Below the pieces are notes generated by a model. The model saw only the letters and a program-made list of their open reading frames with translations. It was not told the DNA's origin and did no database searches. 24,198 nt of DNA, taken from Christensenella sp. UBA6420. Lineage in GTDB: Bacteria > Bacillota > Clostridia > Christensenellales > DTU072. The stretch spans positions 1-24,198 of the forward strand of contig DJPE01000020.1 of the NCBI GenBank assembly GCA_002439705.1. Direction: 5' to 3'. Below are positions 5,068 through 11,269 of this stretch, in pieces. Both the position numbers and the translations under genes were made by a program. Position 1 is the stretch's first letter, and each line of letters begins with the position of its first letter.

Positions 5068-7983
5068 ATGAAACTTCTCACCCTTGCAGTCAACGACGTC
5101 GAAAACGTAACAGCCGAATACGATTTTTCTTCCGGTTCGGTCGATTCTCCCGCCGACGCAATAAAATTTCTCGAATACGCCCTTTTCGGTAACGAAGCCT
5201 TGTTTTCGGGGAAAACAACTCTGAAAGCCGAATACGACGGTTCTTTATACGAGATAGAACGCGACTTTTCGTCGGCTACCGTCGTGTATAAGGACGGAGA
5301 ATTGCTGGACGAAAAGGACGGTGCGGAAGCCATAGCTAAAATAGCCGGACTTAAAAGCAAACAGTGGAAAGAAAACGCTGCCCCGGTAAACGAAGCGGAA
5401 TTTATAGAAGACGTTTCTTCTTTCGTCAAAAAATACTTGTCCGAACTCGGTTTCGACGGAGAAGAACTCGAAAAGCGTTGGGACATCTACTACAAAGACC
5501 ATTCCCTTTACGTGTCAAAAGTGGAAGCGTATGACGAACTCGTAGACGACTCCTACATAGCGATTACCGCCGAAAAGAAAGCGAAACTCAACGCATTGCA
5601 GGAAAAACTCGACGCGGTGGACCTTCTCAAACAGTCCGCCGAAGAAAAAGGTCTCGTAATAGCCTTAAAGAACAGTCTTGCCGAACGCAGGGAAAAATTG
5701 CTCGAAAACGAGGAAGATATTAAAGAAAAAGAAGAAATCATCGCAAAGGACGACGCTTTGCGTCTGAGAAAAGAAAAGTACGCCGAAGTCCGCAAAGCCG
5801 CGGAAGAAAAGGAAGCGTTGTATGCTCAGCTGGACGACAAGGTGGCGGAACTCGAAAAATTGCAGGAAGAAATCGCCGCCGCGGAACTTAAAGTAAACGA
5901 AAAGACCGAAGAAGCCGCTTCGCACGCAGAGAGAGCCGCCGGATTAAGAGACAGTTTCAGCGATATTCTTTACGCCAATCTCGACGATAAAGAACTCACT
6001 AACGCGGTCGTAAAGAAGACCGAAGGCGTGGTAGCCACCCTTTCCGAAGACAAGGATCTCGATTCCGCCGCGGAAGAACTCAAAAAGAACCACTTGTCCT
6101 ATCGTAAACGCCGCGCCATAAGAGAAGGCGTAGCGTTTGAAAATTCGTTCGACAATTCCAAGGTAAGAATAGCCGACCTTAACGCGAAGATAGAACAGAA
6201 CACTGCTCTCGCAGAAAAAATGCGCGGAGAAATCGCCGTAAACGAAGCGTTGTTGCCGGCGGAAACCGACGAAAACGCCGTAAAGGACAAAGAAGAAGGA
6301 CTTTCCTTACACGAAGCGAAATTAAACGCCCGCGCGTTGGAAAAGGAAGCCGCCGAAAACGAAGAAAAAATCCGCGGTTTGCTCAAAGAAAGAAAAACCC
6401 TGCTCGAAGACATTAACGCTCTCAAAAAGGCGAAAGTAGCGCAGGAAGAATATATAAGAAGAGTCAAAGCCAAAGCCGACTACCTTAACGGGTGCGTAAT
6501 CGACGAAAAGGCGAAACTCGTTTTCGACACCGCCGTCGAAAACGCCGAAATCGGCGGTATATGCCCCGTCTGCAACGGCAGAATTTACGAGAAGAATTCT
6601 TTTGCGGACGAATTGAACAAAGCTAAGGACGGCGTTAAGAATATCGAAGCCGACGCAAAAGAAAGTAACGACGTCGTGTCGGAAAGCACGGAAAAACTTC
6701 ATAAAATCGACGTAAGATTAAGCCAGCTTACCGAACGTAACGCGACTATGGTAGCCGCCGTCAACGAGTTGAGCGAAAAGGTAAAGGAAGAAAGGAAAGA
6801 ACTTACTTCTCTTCTTTCGTCCTACGGTGTAAAGACGGTAGCCGACCTTGAAAGAAAGTTCAGAGGATTTGCTCTTCTCGGCGGCGACGAAGAAGCCGTG
6901 AGAGAACATGTTGCTTTTCTTAAAGAAGAACTCGCAAAGATAGCAGCTACCACCGAAGAAGACAAGAAGACTCTCGCCGAAGAAGAAGAAAGGTTGGAAG
7001 CCATGCAGAAGGACTACGACGAAGCCATCCGTCCCGAACTCGACGGCAAGCAGGCTCTTGACTGTCTTGACGACATTATAGAAAACGAAAGAATAGAAGA
7101 CGAACTCATCGCGAAAATCAGCGGAGATATCGTTCTCGGCGACAAGACTTTCTCTTCCGACAACGGAAACGCCGATATGTACGTCAACGTGACTGCGGAA
7201 ATCTTCGCCGACGTCATGGCGGAAATAAAGAAGTCCGACGTGGCGAGAGACGAAGCGGAAAAAGAAGCCGACGAATTAAGGAAGGAAGTCGAAGAAAAAC
7301 AAGCCGAATTTAACCGTCGTATAAGCTCCGCTGACGAACTCAAAGACAGAATAGACGCAATAGTCGTGGAAGAAACCGAAGAGCCTGTCGAAGAAAGCAC
7401 GTTGGACGAAGAGACCCGCGCAGAATATACGGACAAGATAGAAAAGTTCCATACCGACCTTAACGCTCTCGATATTCAGATAGCCGCTCTCGACGGATAT
7501 AAAGCCGACGACTTCAATAAGGACGACTATTCGGAACTGAGAGCCGAAGTCGACGCCGCCGAAAAGGCATACAATAAAGCCGCCACTCGCCTTGCGGTAT
7601 CGGAAGCCGCGAAAGACCTTGCTTACGAAAAGACTTCCGTATGCGAAATACTTACCGCGAAGATGAATAAACTTAAAAAGATTACCGACGGAGAATTGTT
7701 CGACGTCGTCATCCCCGTAATAAACGACGTGCTTACCGAAGCTGGAACGCAACTCGAAGCCCGTCCCGACGGAATGGAAATCGCTTTCTACGACCTGAAA
7801 AAGGATAAGAAAGTAGCTCTTGCCGACGTGGACGCAGACGTAGCGACCACCGCCATAAACTGCGCGCTTAACTTTATTATGGAATTAGTCACGGGAGAAC
7901 AAACCACGAGATTCGCCGTAGTTTACGGTAAGACCGATAATCTCGTCGCTCCCGCAGCCGAATACGGCGTGGTGGTGTTATAA
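5068..7983 (+). CDS. Rad50/SbcC-like zinc-hook coiled-coil protein with degenerate ATPase
   Basis: The 971-residue architecture is that of Rad50/SbcC: an N-terminal globular segment (1-160), a long charged Glu/Lys/Ala coiled coil, a CPVC zinc hook at residues 499-502 (GGICPVCNGRIYEKN) almost exactly in the middle, a returning coiled coil, and a C-terminal globular segment (about 880-971). The N-terminus aligns by eye with Rad50-type heads (MKLLTLAVND..., YALFG, DGSLYEIERDF). Where the P-loop should be, however, it reads SSGSVDSPADAIKF with no GxxxxGK[ST]. The Q-loop glutamine is not evident, and the ABC signature and Walker B also look eroded at the C-terminus (VALADVDADVATTAIN... and RFAVVYGKTDN). 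It is therefore probably a non-hydrolysing homologue. No SbcD/Mre11 nuclease gene is nearby. GGAGG precedes the ATG, and radC follows after 4 bases. Architecture is clear; function is unknown. Confidence 0.85.
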   Translation: MKLLTLAVNDVENVTAEYDFSSGSVDSPADAIKFLEYALFGNEALFSGKTTLKAEYDGSLYEIERDFSSATVVYKDGELLDEKDGAEAIAKIAGLKSKQWKENAAPVNEAEFIEDVSSFVKKYLSELGFDGEELEKRWDIYYKDHSLYVSKVEAYDELVDDSYIAITAEKKAKLNALQEKLDAVDLLKQSAEEKGLVIALKNSLAERREKLLENEEDIKEKEEIIAKDDALRLRKEKYAEVRKAAEEKEALYAQLDDKVAELEKLQEEIAAAELKVNEKTEEAASHAERAAGLRDSFSDILYANLDDKELTNAVVKKTEGVVATLSEDKDLDSAAEELKKNHLSYRKRRAIREGVAFENSFDNSKVRIADLNAKIEQNTALAEKMRGEIAVNEALLPAETDENAVKDKEEGLSLHEAKLNARALEKEAAENEEKIRGLLKERKTLLEDINALKKAKVAQEEYIRRVKAKADYLNGCVIDEKAKLVFDTAVENAEIGGICPVCNGRIYEKNSFADELNKAKDGVKNIEADAKESNDVVSESTEKLHKIDVRLSQLTERNATMVAAVNELSEKVKEERKELTSLLSSYGVKTVADLERKFRGFALLGGDEEAVREHVAFLKEELAKIAATTEEDKKTLAEEEERLEAMQKDYDEAIRPELDGKQALDCLDDIIENERIEDELIAKISGDIVLGDKTFSSDNGNADMYVNVTAEIFADVMAEIKKSDVARDEAEKEADELRKEVEEKQAEFNRRISSADELKDRIDAIVVEETEEPVEESTLDEETRAEYTDKIEKFHTDLNALDIQIAALDGYKADDFNKDDYSELRAEVDAAEKAYNKAATRLAVSEAAKDLAYEKTSVCEILTAKMNKLKKITDGELFDVVIPVINDVLTEAGTQLEARPDGMEIAFYDLKKDKKVALADVDADVATTAINCALNFIMELVTGEQTTRFAVVYGKTDNLVAPAAEYGVVVL

Positions 7984-7987
7984 GCTT

Positions 7988-8731
7988 ATGAAAATCAACG
8001 TTTCTTCGCATAGCGGACATAGGGAAAGAGTCCGCTATGTGGTGGAACATAACGGTTTGCGTTATCTCCCGCCTTATCAGGTGTTGGAGTTTTTACTGTT
8101 TTACGGGATTCCGTATAAGGATACCAAACCGATAGCGTATGAGTTGCTGTCGAAGTTCGGCACGTTGAAAAACGTTTTTCTCGCCGACGTGAAAGAACTC
8201 ATGCAAGTCAAAAATATGACGAGAAACGCCGCTCTTTTGTTAAAATCTTACGGCGAAATTTACGATTTCGTGTTCAAAGCCGAACTCTCGGACAAAAAGA
8301 TTTTAGGGCCCAACAACATCTTGTCATATTTGAGGGATTTGTTTGCCGACGACCTTGCCGAAAAACTCGTAGTAATCAGCCTTAACGAAAAAAACGAATT
8401 GATAAGTTGCGACACGCTCGCCTACGGCACGCCCGATTCTATTGCTATCCCCGCGAAAGATTTAGTGGCGATAGTGTTAAGAAACAACGCCAAGAACGTT
8501 ATTCTCGCTCATAATCACCCGTCAAAACTCGTCACTCCGAGCATAGCCGATACCGACGGCACCGATATGGCGGGGACTTTGCTCCACTCCATCGGAGTAA
8601 AACTAATCGACCACGTAATAATAAGCAGAGATTACGCGTACAGTTACTTTTTACGCTGCCGCCTGTCTACCGACGACCAGTCGGTGTATCCTATGTATAA
8701 ACACGATAAGAATAAAAAGTATCCGTTTTAG
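7988..8731 (+). CDS. radC: RadC-family JAMM-domain protein
   Basis: This is a RadC (UPF0758) family protein, a JAMM/MPN-fold metal-binding domain preceded by a helix-hairpin-helix-like region. The E. coli namesake is probably not a true recombination factor, and the family's biochemical role is unsettled. Residues about 28-92 form the helical DNA-binding-like region. The metal motif is complete: H175-N-H177-P-S-x5-S185-x2-D188, matching HxHx7Sx2D. The Gly that usually follows HNHPS is Lys180. Length (247) is typical. It begins 4 bases after the SbcC-like stop with no separate promoter, so the two are almost certainly co-transcribed and translationally coupled. A strong hairpin built from the AGTGAAGTT repeat follows the TAG. 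Family is secure; the coupling suggests a joint DNA-associated function, which is inference. Confidence 0.93.
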   Translation: MKINVSSHSGHRERVRYVVEHNGLRYLPPYQVLEFLLFYGIPYKDTKPIAYELLSKFGTLKNVFLADVKELMQVKNMTRNAALLLKSYGEIYDFVFKAELSDKKILGPNNILSYLRDLFADDLAEKLVVISLNEKNELISCDTLAYGTPDSIAIPAKDLVAIVLRNNAKNVILAHNHPSKLVTPSIADTDGTDMAGTLLHSIGVKLIDHVIISRDYAYSYFLRCRLSTDDQSVYPMYKHDKNKKYPF

Positions 8732-8767
8732 AAAGTGAAGTTTTTGCGTAGCAAAAACTTCACTTTT
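8732..8767. terminator. Bidirectional terminator-like hairpin made from the AGTGAAGTT repeat
   Basis: A perfect 16-base-pair stem (8732-8747 with 8751-8766) encloses the loop GTA and ends in TTTT on the plus strand; the minus-strand tail is also T-rich. It starts at the base after the radC stop. It contains the linker AGTGAAGTT at 8734-8742 and its inverse AACTTCACT at 8756-8764, so here the linker itself is part of the stem. It would serve radC, and possibly the convergent esterase gene. Confidence 0.75.
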
Positions 8768-8775
8768 AAAATATC

Positions 8776-8830
8776 TATCCATAACTTGCGACGGAAGTCG
8801 CAAACTTCACTGCCGCCAGGCAACTTCACT
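8776..8830 (-). repeat. Post-esterase palindrome array with linker AGTGAAGTT
   Basis: Read on the minus strand from the esterase stop, AGTGAAGTT (8830-8822), a short palindrome (GCC/GGC, 8821-8812), AGTGAAGTT again (8811-8803), a palindrome TGCGAC/GTCGCA (8802-8787) and the closing AGTTATGGATA (8786-8776) follow each other. Order, linker and closing sequence match the array after rnfB, but the palindromes are different. It begins 8 bases after the stop codon of the upstream gene, in the sense orientation of that gene. Confidence 0.88.
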
Positions 8831-8838
8831 CTTCCCCC

Positions 8839-9813
8839 TTACTCGCTGAAAATTACTTCTTTTATCCTGTTAAGAACTACCGTTCTTTCGGGCATGGGGT
8901 AGATTGCGAAGACGTGGGTCTGGTATTTATAGACCCAATAGTTGTGCTTTATATTTTCGGAAGTTAGTTTTTCGTCGAGAAGTTTGGTATCGGGGTAGAG
9001 TATGTCGTGCGTACCCGTTATTATCGTGACTTCCCCTAACTTCGAGTAGTCGCAGTACAAGGGGCTTACGTAAGGGTTTTTTACGTCGCAGTCGCCCGCG
9101 TAGGTTGCCATTTTACGGGCAAGATCGGCTTTGTTGAGCATCGGGTCGAGCGGAGCGTATTCGTCTATTTCCGGGTTGGTTAAGGCTATATCGAGTACGG
9201 GCGAAATGGCAATCAGTTTTTTCGCGCCGCTTATATTTCTGTCGGCTAAGAATTGAGAGAATGAAAGAAGCATGCCGCCGCCCGCCGAGTCGCCTATGAA
9301 GTAGAATTCGCCGTCGAGAGTGACGTAATAGTCGTACAGCCATTCCAGGACGTAATCGTATTTGTATTCGGGCGCTTTTGGATAAACGGGCATTATCACC
9401 TGCATATTCAGTTCTTTACTGAGGCGTTCGCAGTAGGCGAAGTGGACCAAAAGCGGTTGCCACATAAAAGAGCCGCCGTGGAAGTAGATTATTTTCTTTT
9501 CGGTTTCTTCGCCGAAGTAGCATACTTCGTTACCGTCAAACTTTTCCGTCCTGAACGAGTACAGCTTTTTACAGATGTCGGGGACGGAATAATCGGCGTT
9601 TTTTCTGCGGCGTTTTTCGATTTTTTTATCGGTCTTCTCGGGTGAAACGTAAGTGTGTCCTGCCATAAATACGTCAAGCCCCGCTTCCCCCATCACGCTT
9701 AACGCGCTGCGTTCGGTTAAGGCACCTATTACCGCGGCGGAAAAGGTCACGGCAAGCAAAATTACCGCAACGATAAGGGTTATTAAAAACGAGACTTTCT
9801 CCTTTTTTTTCAT
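8839..9813 (-). CDS. Membrane-anchored alpha/beta-hydrolase esterase (HSL type)
   Basis: This is an esterase/lipase of the hormone-sensitive-lipase-like alpha/beta-hydrolase group. Residues 8-31 form a hydrophobic N-terminal anchor without an obvious cleavage site, so the catalytic domain probably faces outside on the membrane. The oxyanion motif HGGS is at 112-115, the nucleophile is Ser176 in GDSAGG, and Asp270 (THDILYPD) and His300 (YQTHVF) complete the triad. Length 324 is normal for the family plus an anchor. No ribosome binding site is visible before the ATG, whose upstream 15 bases follow directly on a terminator of the preceding alcohol dehydrogenase gene. This start is kept because it includes the anchor. 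A palindrome array follows the stop. The substrate cannot be told from sequence. Confidence 0.88.
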   Translation of the reverse strand: MKKKEKVSFLITLIVAVILLAVTFSAAVIGALTERSALSVMGEAGLDVFMAGHTYVSPEKTDKKIEKRRRKNADYSVPDICKKLYSFRTEKFDGNEVCYFGEETEKKIIYFHGGSFMWQPLLVHFAYCERLSKELNMQVIMPVYPKAPEYKYDYVLEWLYDYYVTLDGEFYFIGDSAGGGMLLSFSQFLADRNISGAKKLIAISPVLDIALTNPEIDEYAPLDPMLNKADLARKMATYAGDCDVKNPYVSPLYCDYSKLGEVTIITGTHDILYPDTKLLDEKLTSENIKHNYWVYKYQTHVFAIYPMPERTVVLNRIKEVIFSE

Positions 9814-9823
9814 TATTATTTAT

Positions 9824-9849
9824 AAAAAGGGACGCAATTTATGCGCCCC
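9824..9849 (-). terminator. Rho-independent terminator of the alcohol dehydrogenase gene
   Basis: On the minus strand GGGGCGCA (9849-9842) pairs with TGCGTCCC (9836-9829), 8 pairs including one G-T, around a 5-base loop, followed by TTTTT (9828-9824). It sits between the dehydrogenase stop (9878) and the esterase start (9813), only 10 bases from the latter. Confidence 0.75.
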
Positions 9850-9877
9850 TCTTCTTTCCTTTTTTCGGGATAAGCAA

Positions 9878-11101
9878 TTATTCGGCGGCGTTTTCTACGG
9901 GCTTCATAATCTTGTGATACATGTCGATAAAGTCTTGTTTGGACATAATCACGGGTACGGGATAGAGCGGGTTCGCTTCCTTGTAAGCTCTTTCCGCCAT
10001 TACGGGGATATCTTCTTCTTTTATTCCGTCGATATAGGTAGGAATGTTCATTCTGGCGTTCATATCTTTGATTTCCTGAACGAACTTTTTAGCCTTTTCG
10101 AACGTGCTTGCGCCCTTTATTCCTACGCAGTCGGCAAGTTCGGCAAGTTTAACGGCAGCCTTTTCTCCGTAGAAGTCGAGTATGTAAGGAAGGATTACCG
10201 CGTTGGCTAAGCCGTGGGGGGTGTGGTAGAAACCGCCGAGAGCGTGAGCCATAGCGTGTACGTTGCCGACGTAAGCGCGGGTGAACGCAACGCCCGCCAT
10301 ATAGGAAGCGTCCTGCATGTAAGCGCGGGCTTTAAGGTCGTGTCCGTCGTTGTACGCTTTTTCGAGCCAGGTGAAGATAAGTTTTGTCGCCCTTATAGCT
10401 CTGTCTATGGTAAGGTCGGTGTTTTCGGAGCCTATGTAAGACTCAACCGCATGGGTAAGAGCGTCCATACCGGTGGTAGAAGTGATATGGGGCGGAAGTC
10501 CTACGGTAAGATTGGGGTCGAGTACGGCGTATCTCGGTATGATTACGGGGTCTTCGATGGGGTATTTTTCTTTGGTTTCGGAATTGCTGATTACCGCAGC
10601 CAAAGTAGCTTCGCTGCCAGTTCCGCTGGTGGTAGGTACGGCGTAGACGTCGGGGAAACGTTTTCCGTGGCCGACTTTAAGCACGCCTTTCATTTGCGGA
10701 ATGGTCTTTTTCGGGTTGGCTACTCTGCAAGCCACGCCTTTCGCACAGTCCATGGGCGAGCCGCCGCCGAAAGCTACGATGCCCTCGCAATCGTTTTCTT
10801 TATACGTTTCGTACGCTTCGTTTATATTGTCGATGGTGGGGTTGGGTACGGTCTTGTCGTACACGCTTACCTTAACGCCGCGGTTGGTTAAATCTTCTTT
10901 GAGACCGTCGATAAGGTGAAGTTTGTTGTGGAGTACGTCGTCGGTAACGATAAGCACGGACTTTTTGCCCTGTTTTTCGATAAGCTCGGCGAGTTTGTCA
11001 AGACCTTTTACTCTTTCCGGTTCGCGCATGCGCAGTAAAGGCATAGCGCACTTCATCACGAATTGAAACACTCTGCAATACGCTTTGAAAAATACGTTCA
11101 T
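9878..11101 (-). CDS. Iron-containing alcohol dehydrogenase (group III)
   Basis: This is an NAD(P)-dependent Fe-type alcohol dehydrogenase, likely reducing aldehydes to alcohols in fermentation. The nucleotide-binding motif GGGSPMDCAKG begins at residue 112 and PTTSGTGSE ends at 164. Putative metal ligands are Asp213 and His217 (GMDALTHAVE), His282 (NVHAMAH) and His296 (TPHG), with spacing like that of FucO. The N-terminal stretch (AYCRVFQFVMKCAMPLLRMREPE) is typical of clostridial members. An upstream in-frame ATG at 11113 exists, but its own bases contain GGAGG, which is ideally placed 6 bases before the ATG at 11101. The shorter 407-residue form is therefore preferred. It has its own candidate promoter and terminator, so it is probably monocistronic. 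Exact substrate is not determinable. Confidence 0.93.
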   Translation of the reverse strand: MNVFFKAYCRVFQFVMKCAMPLLRMREPERVKGLDKLAELIEKQGKKSVLIVTDDVLHNKLHLIDGLKEDLTNRGVKVSVYDKTVPNPTIDNINEAYETYKENDCEGIVAFGGGSPMDCAKGVACRVANPKKTIPQMKGVLKVGHGKRFPDVYAVPTTSGTGSEATLAAVISNSETKEKYPIEDPVIIPRYAVLDPNLTVGLPPHITSTTGMDALTHAVESYIGSENTDLTIDRAIRATKLIFTWLEKAYNDGHDLKARAYMQDASYMAGVAFTRAYVGNVHAMAHALGGFYHTPHGLANAVILPYILDFYGEKAAVKLAELADCVGIKGASTFEKAKKFVQEIKDMNARMNIPTYIDGIKEEDIPVMAERAYKEANPLYPVPVIMSKQDFIDMYHKIMKPVENAAE

Positions 11102-11141
11102 ATAAACCTCCATAGTTTACAAATCAACTGAAATTATTGTT

Positions 11142-11170
11142 ATTTTATCACATTATATTGCTTTATGCAA
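11142..11170 (-). promoter_or_regulatory. Candidate promoter of the alcohol dehydrogenase gene
   Basis: On the minus strand TTGCAT (11170-11165) and TAAAAT (11147-11142) are 17 bases apart, giving a leader of about 34 bases. A TATAAT at 11157-11152 is an alternative -10 without a matching -35. Confidence 0.45.
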
Positions 11171-11199
11171 TAATAAATGAGCGATTCGCATTTTTATCG

Positions 11200-11223
11200 A
11201 AAAACCTTAAAGTCTAATTTAAG
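11200..11223 (-). terminator. Weak terminator-like hairpin after the GH31 gene
   Basis: On the minus strand CTTAAA (11223-11218) pairs with TTTAAG (11211-11206) around a 6-base loop and is followed by GTTTTT. It lies about 47 bases beyond the GH31 stop. A second small hairpin (CGCCG/CGGCG with loop AAAA) lies between them near 11236-11251. The AT-only stem makes this weak, but it is the best candidate end for the long minus-strand operon. Confidence 0.4.
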
Positions 11224-11269
11224 ATTGCTTTCCGACCGCCGTTTTCGGCGTTATTTTACGGGGAAAAGC

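Noticed and set aside
5205..5222. FSGKTT in the SbcC-like protein as a Walker A motif
   Set aside because: The residue that should be Gly or Ala five places before GK is Glu43, and the segment comes after YALFG, whereas the P-loop of Rad50-type heads comes before it.
11102..11113. Upstream ATG of the alcohol dehydrogenase at 11113
   Set aside because: This ATG is part of ATGGAGG, whose GGAGG is the ideal ribosome binding site for the ATG at 11101.
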